A stretch of DNA of 13,927 nucleotides. It comes from Pedobacter sp. UBA1951 (GTDB taxonomy: Bacteria; Bacteroidota; Bacteroidia; Sphingobacteriales; Sphingobacteriaceae). The notes beneath the pieces were generated by a model that saw only the letters and a list, made by a program, of their open reading frames with translations, was not told the DNA's origin and ran no database searches. The stretch spans positions 1 to 13,927 of the forward strand of contig DDEP01000201.1 in the NCBI GenBank assembly GCA_002336465.1, written 5' to 3'. Below are positions 1-6,126 of the stretch, piece by piece (position 1 is the stretch's first letter; the number at the start of each line of letters is the position of its first letter). The translations under genes and the position numbers were made by a program.

Positions 1-26
1 GCTCTAACCGGCTGAGCTATTCGGGA
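1..26 (-). tRNA. tRNA 5' part (partial, anticodon outside window)
   Basis: Read on the minus strand, this begins with a 7-nt acceptor arm (TCCCGAA), then T8-A9, the D-stem GCTC, a D-loop AGCCGGTTA with the conserved GG, and the closing GAGC. That is the canonical layout of tRNA positions 1-25. The rest, including the anticodon, lies beyond the left edge, so the amino acid cannot be read. A U at position 1 occurs in tRNA-Asn among others, but this is only a hint. I saw no clear promoter upstream of it on the minus strand. Confidence 0.88.
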
Positions 27-124
27 GTACCGGTCTTGCTAAAACGCCTTCCAATGTTCTTTATTGTTTGAACACCCTCGTTCGTTTTGGGAATGCAATA
101 TTAGGGCTTTTAAATTATTTATGC

Positions 125-132
125 AATATTTG
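125..132 (+). promoter_or_regulatory. weak candidate -7 element for the PfkB kinase gene
   Basis: AATATTTG matches the Bacteroidota -7 consensus TAnnTTTG at all but the first position and lies 37 bp before the ATG at 170. No convincing TTTG -33 box sits 19 bp upstream. The decamer ATGCAATATT occurs twice here (93-102 and 121-130), and its second copy overlaps this box. Weak evidence. Confidence 0.28.
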
Positions 133-169
133 TAGCGAAAAAAAAATTAAAATTTATAAAACTTAACGT

Positions 170-1093
170 ATGAGCCTGATAATCATAGGTACAGTAGCTT
201 TTGACGCCATTGAAACGCCTTTTGGCAAAACCGATAAAATAGTAGGAGGAGCAGCAACATTTGCCAGTTTAGCTGCTTCGTACCTGTACGATAAAACAAA
301 AATTGTTGCCGTTGTAGGCGATGATTTTAAAAAAGAAGATATCCAAACTTTAAACAACAGAGGTATAGATACCGAAGGTCTTCAAATAAAAGAAGGAGAA
401 AAATCATTCTTCTGGAGCGGGAAATATCATAATGATATGAACAGTCGCGATACATTGATTACAGAACTTAATGTATTAGAGAATTTTGACCCAATTATCC
501 CTGATAGTTACCAAGATTGCGAGTACTTGATGTTAGGAAATCTTACACCTCAAATACAGCAGACCGTAATTAAAAGATTAAAAAACCGTCCGAAACTCAT
601 TGTATTAGATACCATGAATTTCTGGATGGACATTATGATGGGCGATTTGCTAGACACCTTGAAAATGATTGATGTGCTAACCATTAATGATTCTGAAGCC
701 CGTCAATTATCGGGAGAATATTCTTTGGTTAAAGCAGCAAACAAAATCTTAACCATGGGACCAAAATACCTGATCATTAAGAAAGGTGAGCATGGCGCAT
801 TGTTATTCCATGAAGATAAAATCTTCTCTGCACCGGCTTTGCCTTTAGCAGACGTATTTGATCCTACCGGAGCAGGCGATACTTTTGCTGGTGGATTTAT
901 CGGTTACTTAGCCAAGGTAGGAACTATCAATTTTAACAACATGAAAAATGCTTTAATATATGGTTCTGCTTTGGCATCGTTCTGCGTAGAGAAATTTGGT
1001 ACCGAACGTTTAAAAGAACTTACTCAAGAAGAAATCAATAATCGGATACAGCAATTTGTAGCTCTAAGCAGTTTTGAAATATCAAATCCATAG
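170..1093 (+). CDS. PfkB-family carbohydrate kinase
   Basis: This is a 307-aa cytosolic kinase of the ribokinase/PfkB family, which phosphorylates a sugar or nucleoside hydroxyl with ATP. The N-terminus has the family's first strand and substrate-side Gly-Gly motif (GGAATFASLAAS, about residues 26-37). The second PfkB signature DPTGAGDTFAGGF begins at residue 231; its GAGD forms the anion hole and Asp237 is the expected catalytic base. Length is normal for the family (about 300-330 aa). The ATG at 170 is the only sensible start, since the first strand (SLIIIGTVAFD) follows at once; there is no Shine-Dalgarno sequence, as usual in this phylum. The substrate cannot be told from sequence alone: ribokinase, fructokinase and adenosine-kinase-like members share these motifs. 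The gene is monocistronic and ends at a terminator shared with the convergent gene. Family assignment is secure; specificity is unknown. Confidence 0.93.
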   Translation: MSLIIIGTVAFDAIETPFGKTDKIVGGAATFASLAASYLYDKTKIVAVVGDDFKKEDIQTLNNRGIDTEGLQIKEGEKSFFWSGKYHNDMNSRDTLITELNVLENFDPIIPDSYQDCEYLMLGNLTPQIQQTVIKRLKNRPKLIVLDTMNFWMDIMMGDLLDTLKMIDVLTINDSEARQLSGEYSLVKAANKILTMGPKYLIIKKGEHGALLFHEDKIFSAPALPLADVFDPTGAGDTFAGGFIGYLAKVGTINFNNMKNALIYGSALASFCVEKFGTERLKELTQEEINNRIQQFVALSSFEISNP

Positions 1094-1112
1094 AAAAAAA
1101 GTATATAAACAT

Positions 1113-1143
1113 AAAAAAACCGGATTAAACATCCGGTTTTTTT
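1113..1143. terminator. bidirectional rho-independent terminator between convergent genes
   Basis: Stem CCGGAT (1120-1125), loop TAAAC (1126-1130) and stem ATCCGG (1131-1136) are flanked by seven As (1113-1119) and seven Ts (1137-1143). The A/T runs can extend the stem and give a U-tract on either strand. The hairpin lies 26 bp after the kinase stop and touches the stop codon of the convergent gene, so it can serve both. Confidence 0.9.
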
Positions 1144-1378
1144 ATTGTAGCAAACCTATCACTACAAATTTCTCAAAAACAATTTCCGTATGCGGTGCAT
1201 CGGCCAGTTCTTCGGTAAGGTCCTGCCCTGCCCAATGTTCATAATGCTTACCGTTTCTCCACAAACGACTTTCTGTAACATCATAAATCTTTCCCTTATA
1301 AGCAATCCAAACCTGAGGTTTATCCTGCCCATTTCTTAAAGCCAGCTGCTGTTTTGTATAATACGGCAGATTATCCAT
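1142..1378 (-). CDS. cytochrome b5-like heme/steroid-binding domain protein
   Basis: This 78-aa protein is a lone cytochrome b5-like domain with no signal peptide or membrane anchor. The core YTKQQLALRNGQDKPQVWIAYKGKIYDVTES (residues 7-37) matches the start of the b5 fold: helix, 'variable-strand' and IYDVT. It is followed by the short helical segment WRNGKHYEHWAGQDLTEEL (40-58) and a C-terminal strand. The classical HPGG heme-ligand motif is missing. The GKHYEHWAGQD segment instead resembles the MAPR/Dap1 branch, in which a tyrosine binds heme, so Tyr46 or one of the nearby histidines could be the ligand. Its ATG overlaps the last 8 nt of the upstream membrane-protein gene, which suggests translational coupling and a related role. 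The stop codon falls within the terminator hairpin region. Heme binding is inferred, not shown. Confidence 0.82.
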   Translation of the reverse strand: MDNLPYYTKQQLALRNGQDKPQVWIAYKGKIYDVTESRLWRNGKHYEHWAGQDLTEELADAPHTEIVFEKFVVIGLLQ

Positions 1379-2054
1379 TCAATTCATTTTTCTGCTTTAC
1401 AGACTCATAGGTATAGATACAGATCAAGAACATAGCAAAAAACAACACGGCATTTTCTGCCACCCCTCCAAGCGTAGCTACCTTTAGTGCATCAGTATGT
1501 GGATACTTTATAATAGGTATCATCTTTAGTAAGCCAAATACTACAATAGCAGGCATCAACATCAGCAAAAAACTCCTATAAAATCTGTACATAAACCTTA
1601 GTTTACCCACATACTCAACCAAAAATAAAATAAGTAACATTAGGCTAAATGCAATTAATGTAAAAGAGAATTTATGCCCAAAGAAAATAAAAGCAACACA
1701 AATACCTAATAATAGATTACTGAATGCCAAACTGTACTTCTGTAAGTTATTATTGTCAAATTTTTGATTTACATAACTGTAAACCATGGCTCCACTAAAG
1801 CATAATGCAAAATTCAGCAAATAATGTTCTACCGGAACATGCAAAACAAATACATTAAGTAGATACTGATCTTCGTAAACCCAGATACCTGCCGAACCAA
1901 AAAATACAGTAAGTAAACTATAAGGTACAAATGCCGCTATAGATGACCATAGAACAGGTTTCTGCAGATTTTTAAACGTAATTTTTTTATCGGCTAAAAA
2001 TAAAAATGGAAACATTAAGGTAACCAAGCCAATAAACAGGAAATAAAACTTCAT
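1371..2054 (-). CDS. multi-pass membrane protein resembling a divergent lycopene cyclase (CrtYcd type)
   Basis: This is a 227-aa inner-membrane protein with about six or seven hydrophobic segments. Its plan resembles the two-repeat heterodimeric-type lycopene cyclases of Bacteroidota. The N-terminus (FPFLFLADKKITF, 15-27) and GIWVYEDQYLLNVFVLHVPVE (56-76) align by eye with the family pattern 'G-V-W...Y...lnlPlEE..FF'. The second half (VVFGLLKMIPII, 171-182; AENAVLFFAMFLICIYTYE, 199-217) aligns with 'NGiLtg...PvED..y...l....yE'. Several signature acids and aromatics are altered: EH at 76-77 replaces EE, LL at 79-80 replaces FF, and EN at 200-201 replaces ED. The usual WD before GVW is absent. 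It may therefore not cyclize lycopene. I chose ATG 2054 over the in-frame TTG at 2078 because it gives the family-like start MKFYFLF. It sits between an ECF sigma gene and a b5-like gene. Family membership is from memory of the family pattern, without an alignment run. Confidence 0.7.
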   Translation of the reverse strand: MKFYFLFIGLVTLMFPFLFLADKKITFKNLQKPVLWSSIAAFVPYSLLTVFFGSAGIWVYEDQYLLNVFVLHVPVEHYLLNFALCFSGAMVYSYVNQKFDNNNLQKYSLAFSNLLLGICVAFIFFGHKFSFTLIAFSLMLLILFLVEYVGKLRFMYRFYRSFLLMLMPAIVVFGLLKMIPIIKYPHTDALKVATLGGVAENAVLFFAMFLICIYTYESVKQKNELNG

Positions 2055-2110
2055 GAATAGCAATATTAAACGGCCCAAAAATAGAACTTTAATACTGATT
2101 GCTATGATTA

Positions 2111-2168
2111 AAAATAAAGAAAGCGCTTAAACAGTTAAAAATAGCTTTAACCTGTTTAAACGCTTTTT
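2111..2168 (-). terminator. long hairpin after the sigma-factor gene
   Basis: Left arm AAAGCG-c-TTAAACAG-TTAAA (2120-2139) pairs with right arm TTTAA-c-CTGTTTAA-a-CGCTTT (2146-2166), with one mismatch and one bulged C. The loop is AATAGC. On the minus strand the hairpin starts 24 bp past the sigma-factor stop and is followed by a T-rich tail (TTCTTTATTTT). On the plus strand it also has a T5 tail. It probably separates the sigma gene from the cyclase-like gene. Confidence 0.75.
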
Positions 2169-2189
2169 GTTATATAGGTATAAGAAATG

Positions 2190-2708
2190 TTACTGCTGCA
2201 TCTCTGTAGCATAAGTTTTTAGGTATTTTTTTAAAATACCTCTTGCTACGTGGATACGGGTTTTAACCGTTCCTATTGGAATATTCAGTTCATCAGCAAT
2301 TTCATGGTATTTAAAACCTTCAAAATATTTCACAAATGGCACTTGGTACTCAGGTTGCAAAGTAGCCAACGCTTTATGAATGTCCCCTAAAACAAATTTT
2401 CTTTCAGCGGTGTTTTTAGATGCACTATAATAAAGATGGGCTGATGATATATCGTCGCTTTGCGTAATAATGGCATTGGTTTTAATGGTACGCCTGTAGT
2501 TATTTATAAACGTATTACGCATTATGGTAAAAAGCCATCCTTTTAAATTGGTGCCTTCTTTAAATTTATTGTAATAGGTTACCGCTTTTAAAAGAGTGTC
2601 TTGCACTAGATCGTTAGCGTCTTCAATATCTTTTGTAAAATTCAAGGCAAATGACTGCAGAGAGCCTGAATATTCATTCAACTGGTTGTTAAATTGTACT
2701 TGTGTCAT
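2190..2708 (-). CDS. ECF-type RNA polymerase sigma factor
   Basis: This is a 172-aa sigma-70 family factor of the extracytoplasmic-function class, with only regions 2 and 4. Region 2 spans about residues 12-77. It includes the core-binding helix DANDLVQDTLLKA (30-42) and the -10-recognition helix GTNLKGWLFTIMRNTFINNY (52-71). Region 4 spans about 109-162, with HTH KYHEIADELNIPIGTVKTRI (133-152). A short linker lies between. The ATG at 2706-2708 gives the usual start; no Shine-Dalgarno sequence is present. No anti-sigma factor is encoded next to it. Sigma factors of this subtype are, to my knowledge, widespread in Bacteroidota, and some accompany carotenoid genes; the cyclase-like gene downstream makes that link tempting. 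A near-consensus -7 (AACTTTTG, minus strand, 2796-2803) lies 88 bp upstream but lacks a -33 box, so its promoter is uncertain. The regulon is unknown. Confidence 0.93.
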   Translation of the reverse strand: MTQVQFNNQLNEYSGSLQSFALNFTKDIEDANDLVQDTLLKAVTYYNKFKEGTNLKGWLFTIMRNTFINNYRRTIKTNAIITQSDDISSAHLYYSASKNTAERKFVLGDIHKALATLQPEYQVPFVKYFEGFKYHEIADELNIPIGTVKTRIHVARGILKKYLKTYATEMQQ

Positions 2709-2847
2709 AGTGTAGGGTTTAGAATTAGAAAAAGACAGAATACTAAGTAAATAGTGTACTGTAATTAGTTATATAAAACCTAACAACTATGATACCAAAA
2801 GTTAAAAACTAAGGGAAATTATTGCTTCCTGCGTTTTAGCTAAGTAT

Positions 2848-3861
2848 TTAAAACACATTCACTTCCCGTTCTAAGCGAACCCCAAATTTAGTGTACACTT
2901 CTGTGATGATTTTTTCCGAAAAATTATACACTTCCTGTCCCGTGGCATTTCCATGGTTTACCAAAACGAGAGCCTGATTTTTCCATGTTCCTGTATGGCC
3001 ATCCGTTATGCCCTTAAACCCACATTGCTCAATTAACCACCCTGCCGCAATTTTTACTTGGCCATCAGGTACATCGAAATGTACCACATCTGGAAAATTA
3101 ACAATCAATTGATCAAATTGTGCTTTTGAAATTACCGGGTTCTTAAAAAAGCTCCCTGCATTACCTATCGTTTTTGGATCAGGTAATTTGCTTACCCTGA
3201 TTTTAGCTACCACTTTTGACACATCTGCTATAGTAGGATTCGTAATCTGCTGTAAGGCTAATTCTGCATTAATTGCGCCATAATGGGTTTTAAGATGGGC
3301 TTTGGCACTTAAATTAAACGTTACCGATGTAACAATGTATTTGCCTTTATGTTCATTTTTAAACACGCTGTCGCGATAACCAAATTTACAGTCCCCGTAG
3401 GTAAAAGTCAGGATTTTACCTGTTGCTATTTCAAAAACCCTGCATTGTTTAAAAACATCTTTCAACTCTACCCCATAAGCACCTATATTCTGTATAGGTG
3501 ATGCCCCTACCGTACCTGGAATTAAAGTAAGGTTCTCTAATCCTGCAAATTTGTGCTCTACACAAAACATCACCAAATCATTCCATACAACACCTGCGCC
3601 TGCGGTAATTTCAATCGTATCTCCATTAAGCTCATGAGATATACCTGTTATAGCCATTTTTACCACAAGTCCGTTAAAGTCCTGCGTAAACAACATATTG
3701 CTTCCTCCTCCTAAAATTAAAAGCTTTTCTTCTTTAGCTGCTCTGCTCATGAACAGTTCTTCTAAATCCTGCTCATTTTTAATTTCGGCAAAGTATTTGG
3801 CTTTAACATCAATACCAAAAGTATTGTAAGGCTTCAACGATATATCTTGTTTTATTAACAT
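2848..3861 (-). CDS. murB: UDP-N-acetylenolpyruvoylglucosamine reductase (MurB, type I)
   Basis: MurB is the FAD-dependent, NADPH-using enzyme that reduces UDP-GlcNAc-enolpyruvate to UDP-MurNAc, the second committed cytoplasmic step of peptidoglycan synthesis. From the ATG at 3861 it is 337 aa, close to E. coli MurB (342). The N-terminal PYNTFGID, FAD-binding GGGSN (51-55) and IPGTVGASPIQNIGAYG (114-130) are all present. So are YRDSVFK (catalytic-site Arg163), GSFFKNP (proton-donor Ser, about 237) and the terminal LEREV, whose last Glu (about 333) matches E. coli Glu325. The YRDSxFK segment and the general layout point to type I. An in-frame TTG at 3879 would add six residues, but it falls on the -7 box, so ATG 3861 is preferred. 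The sigma-factor gene follows 139 bp downstream on the same strand with no clear terminator between, so read-through is possible. Confidence 0.97.
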   Translation of the reverse strand: MLIKQDISLKPYNTFGIDVKAKYFAEIKNEQDLEELFMSRAAKEEKLLILGGGSNMLFTQDFNGLVVKMAITGISHELNGDTIEITAGAGVVWNDLVMFCVEHKFAGLENLTLIPGTVGASPIQNIGAYGVELKDVFKQCRVFEIATGKILTFTYGDCKFGYRDSVFKNEHKGKYIVTSVTFNLSAKAHLKTHYGAINAELALQQITNPTIADVSKVVAKIRVSKLPDPKTIGNAGSFFKNPVISKAQFDQLIVNFPDVVHFDVPDGQVKIAAGWLIEQCGFKGITDGHTGTWKNQALVLVNHGNATGQEVYNFSEKIITEVYTKFGVRLEREVNVF

Positions 3862-3876
3862 AATGGAGTGAAAATA

Positions 3877-3884
3877 CAAAAGTA
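3877..3884 (-). promoter_or_regulatory. -7 element of the murB promoter
   Basis: On the minus strand this reads TACTTTTG, a full match to the Bacteroidota -7 consensus TAnnTTTG. It lies 15 bp before the murB ATG at 3861, so the 5' leader would be only about 10 nt. The -33 box is weak: GGTTTA, at slightly long spacing. The position also argues against the alternative TTG start at 3879. Confidence 0.6.
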
Positions 3885-3924
3885 TAAAATACGGCTATAC
3901 TAATTTTAAACCTTTCTGCTTTTT

Positions 3925-3944
3925 ACAACATTTTTTAATGTTGT
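3925..3944. repeat. perfect palindrome ACAACATT-N4-AATGTTGT in the murB-tetR divergent region
   Basis: Two 8-bp arms, 3925-3932 and 3937-3944, flank a TTTT spacer. A further ACAACAT half-site lies at 3984-3990. The palindrome sits about 40 bp upstream of the murB -7 box and about 145 bp upstream of the tetR -7 box. It could be a regulator site or a small hairpin. The right arm with its flank (TTTTAATGTTGT) recurs exactly at 13685-13696, upstream of lpd. Confidence 0.5.
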
Positions 3945-4058
3945 TTACCTACTATTTTCAGCATTTCGCCGATACCTATTAAAACAACATCATTATTTTA
4001 ATTCTATTTGTAAAAAGGGATTGAAAATATAAACACTGAGATGACAAAATTTTAGAGC

Positions 4059-4088
4059 AGGAAACTATGGAGTTAAAAAAAGTTTCCT
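4059..4088. promoter_or_regulatory. inverted repeat, candidate operator for the TetR-family repressor
   Basis: AGGAAACT (4059-4066) and AGTTTCCT (4081-4088) form a perfect 8+8 inverted repeat with a 14-bp spacer. The arms are 22 bp centre to centre, about two helical turns, so both half-sites face the same side of the DNA. The right arm abuts the -7 box at 4089-4096, so a bound dimer would cover the promoter core. A smaller nested repeat AACT-N4-AGTT lies at 4063-4074. Position, symmetry and the following tetR gene suggest autoregulation; binding is inferred. Confidence 0.55.
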
Positions 4089-4096
4089 TAGTTTTG
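4089..4096 (+). promoter_or_regulatory. -7 element of the tetR-efflux operon promoter
   Basis: TAGTTTTG is a full match to TAnnTTTG and lies 28 bp before the TTG start at 4124. The expected -33 position, 19 bp upstream, holds only a poor match, which would fit a promoter that is weak or regulated. Its left edge touches the inverted repeat at 4059-4088. Confidence 0.6.
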
Positions 4097-4112
4097 CCGC
4101 CGGTTTATTTTT

Positions 4113-4117
4113 AGGAG
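4113..4117 (+). promoter_or_regulatory. Shine-Dalgarno sequence that fixes a TTG start
   Basis: AGGAG stands 6 nt before the TTG at 4124. Strong Shine-Dalgarno sequences are uncommon in Bacteroidota, and none is seen before the other genes here. It supports initiation at the non-ATG codon; the next in-frame Met (residue 25) would cut into the DNA-binding domain. Confidence 0.65.
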
Positions 4118-4123
4118 ACAGAT

Positions 4124-4759
4124 TTGGATATTAAAACACATATTATTGAAGAAGCAGATGGATTGTTTTGCCAATTTGGTTTCAAGAGTGTTACTATGGA
4201 CGACATTGCCAAACACTTGGGAATATCAAAAAAAACAATTTATCAGCATTTTAAAGATAAGGACGAATTGGTGAACACCCTGATTACAGAAAAGATTGCA
4301 AATCATAAATGTGAGATAAAGCATCAGATCAACAATTCTGCCAATGCTGTTGAAGAAGTTCTTTTTACTTTGCAAAATGTAGATAGTATGCTTTCTACCA
4401 TGAATCAGAAATTATTTTATGATTTACAGAAATACCATACCAAGGCATGGCTCATTTTTAAAGAGTTTAAACAACAGCACATCAGTGAAATCATCTACAG
4501 TAATTTACAAAGAGGTCTTCACGAAGGACTTTATAGAGAAGAGTTAAACATTGACATCATTGCACAACTACGTTTAGATCAGGTAGATATAATTTTTGGA
4601 CCACATGAGAGATACACTAAAAACAGATACAACCTTGCAAATGTTATCATAGAAATAACCAAACATTTTTTGCACGGTATTTGTAATGAAAAAGGACTCG
4701 CTTTAATCAAACAATACGAAAAAACAACAAACATAAACAACACTCATACAATTAATTAA
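4124..4759 (+). CDS. TetR/AcrR-family transcriptional regulator of the efflux operon
   Basis: This 211-aa protein has a typical TetR N-terminal DNA-binding domain (about residues 4-50). Its HTH is VTMDDIAKHLGISKKTIYQH (23-42), followed by the conserved FKDKDELV. The C-terminal part (about 60-200) is all-helical and variable, as in the ligand-binding and dimerization domain of the family; nothing in it identifies the ligand. Translation starts at TTG, supported by an AGGAG six bases upstream. The tolC-like gene begins 7 nt after its stop, so it is the first gene of the efflux operon. A tetR gene at the head of an OEP-adaptor-RND operon is a common Bacteroidota arrangement and usually means self-repression. 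The palindrome over the promoter (4059-4088) fits this. An activator role cannot be excluded. Confidence 0.93.
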   Translation: MDIKTHIIEEADGLFCQFGFKSVTMDDIAKHLGISKKTIYQHFKDKDELVNTLITEKIANHKCEIKHQINNSANAVEEVLFTLQNVDSMLSTMNQKLFYDLQKYHTKAWLIFKEFKQQHISEIIYSNLQRGLHEGLYREELNIDIIAQLRLDQVDIIFGPHERYTKNRYNLANVIIEITKHFLHGICNEKGLALIKQYEKTTNINNTHTIN

Positions 4760-4766
4760 CAATAAG

Positions 4767-6095
4767 ATGCTTAAAAATAAGATAGCGAAACTTACCTGTC
4801 TTTTGATTTTAGCGGGATGGCTTCCGCAATTTGCAAAGGCTCAGCAAATCCTTACGCTCAAAGACGCCCTTAATTACGCTCTGGGCAACAACTCCAACAT
4901 TAAAAAGGCACTTTTAGATATCGACAAAGGAAAATATAAAACTGAAGAGGTAAGAGCACAGGCACTTCCACAAATTTCGGGAAACACGGGTTTAACCTAC
5001 AACCCTATTATCGGACAGATTGTGTTCGGCAATCAGGCTATTAAATTAGGGAAATCTTGGAATTCTCAGGCAGGCGTACAACTCCAGCAACAATTGTTTA
5101 ACCAACAAGTTTTTACGGGTTTGCAGGCAGCAAGATCCAGTGAAGCTTATTATGCACTGAACTCTCAATTAACACAAGAGCAGGTAATAGAACAGGTAGC
5201 CAATAACTATTATCAAATTTTGGTAAACCGTTTACAGCTTAATGTTATAGATACCAACATTAAAAATGTAAAGGTGGTTGAAAAAATCATTAATAACCAA
5301 TACAGCAATGGTTTGGCCAGAAAAATTGATGTAGATCGTATAAGTGTGAATTTAACCAATCTCAATACCAATAGAACAGAGATTTTAAATGCAATTACAT
5401 TGCTTGAAAACCAGTTAAAATTATCTATGGGTATGCCTGTGGGAACAAGTATTTCATTGCCTGAAAAAGAACTTACAGAAGTAACAGCTTTACCGGTTTT
5501 ACCAGATACGTTGAATCTCACCAATCGTACAGAGTTTAAATTATTAGATGTACAGAAACGCTTGCTAACTTTACAGCGCAAAGCTTATGTAGCTGAGTAT
5601 TACCCAAGCTTAGCTTTATCTGCTAATTACACTTATGCCAGCCAGTCTGATAGTTTCGACTTTTTAAAAACCAGCAAAGATGCCATTGGTTTTGGATCTT
5701 CTGCTATAGGTGTTACTTTACATGTACCCATTTTTAATGGCTTCTTAACCAGATCAAAGGTTCGTCAGGCAGATATAGATCTTAAGCAAGCAGATGAAGA
5801 TATGGTTTTAACCAAAAACTCATTGAATTTTGCTTATGAAAATGCAAAAATTCAATTGAGAAACAGTATCAACACCATTAAATCTCAAAAGAAAAATGCA
5901 GAGTTGGCTAGAGAAATCTATGTAAGTACTCAAAACAACTACAACAATGGATTGGCTTCTTTAACGGATCTTTTGGATACCGAAAATGCTTTAACACAGG
6001 CTCAAAACAGTTACACACAGGCTTTATTAAATTATAAAATAGCCGAAATACAATTAATTAAAGCTAAAGGCGACATTAGAACCTTGGCACAATAA
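4767..6095 (+). CDS. TolC-family outer-membrane efflux channel
   Basis: This 442-aa protein is of the outer membrane efflux protein (OEP) family, the trimeric exit duct of tripartite pumps. A signal peptide covers residues 1-25: charged MLKNKIAK, then a hydrophobic stretch, with a likely cut after AKA. The mature part begins QQILTLKDALNYALGNNSNIKKA, the usual OEP entry helix. Two OEP repeats follow, about 30-225 and 255-440. The second ends with the typical YNNGLASLTDLLDTENALTQ (about 394-413) and a long helix QAQNSYTQALLNYKIAEIQLIKAKG. Gly- and aromatic-rich beta segments, such as YYPSLALSANYTYAS, lie at the repeat junctions. The Cys at position 11 is inside the signal peptide without a lipobox, so it is not a lipoprotein by this reading. 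It lies 7 nt after tetR and 31 nt before the adaptor gene, in one operon. Confidence 0.95.
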   Translation: MLKNKIAKLTCLLILAGWLPQFAKAQQILTLKDALNYALGNNSNIKKALLDIDKGKYKTEEVRAQALPQISGNTGLTYNPIIGQIVFGNQAIKLGKSWNSQAGVQLQQQLFNQQVFTGLQAARSSEAYYALNSQLTQEQVIEQVANNYYQILVNRLQLNVIDTNIKNVKVVEKIINNQYSNGLARKIDVDRISVNLTNLNTNRTEILNAITLLENQLKLSMGMPVGTSISLPEKELTEVTALPVLPDTLNLTNRTEFKLLDVQKRLLTLQRKAYVAEYYPSLALSANYTYASQSDSFDFLKTSKDAIGFGSSAIGVTLHVPIFNGFLTRSKVRQADIDLKQADEDMVLTKNSLNFAYENAKIQLRNSINTIKSQKKNAELAREIYVSTQNNYNNGLASLTDLLDTENALTQAQNSYTQALLNYKIAEIQLIKAKGDIRTLAQ

Positions 6096-6126
6096 ATCAA
6101 ATACAGAAGAAATAATATCAGATAAA

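Noticed and set aside
1..26. Assigning the partial tRNA to asparagine
   Set aside because: The U1 acceptor start is suggestive, but the anticodon is outside the window, so identity cannot be claimed.
3862..3879. In-frame TTG as an alternative murB start
   Set aside because: It coincides with the -7 promoter element, and the six added residues are not part of the MurB family start.
4767..4841. Lipoprotein signal on the TolC-like protein (Cys at residue 11)
   Set aside because: The Cys lies in the middle of the hydrophobic core with no lipobox, and a clear signal peptidase I site (AKA) follows at residues 23-25.
5213..5581. Open frame on the minus strand inside the tolC-like gene
   Set aside because: It lies wholly within a well-supported OEP gene, has no recognisable domain, and its composition is that of an antisense shadow.
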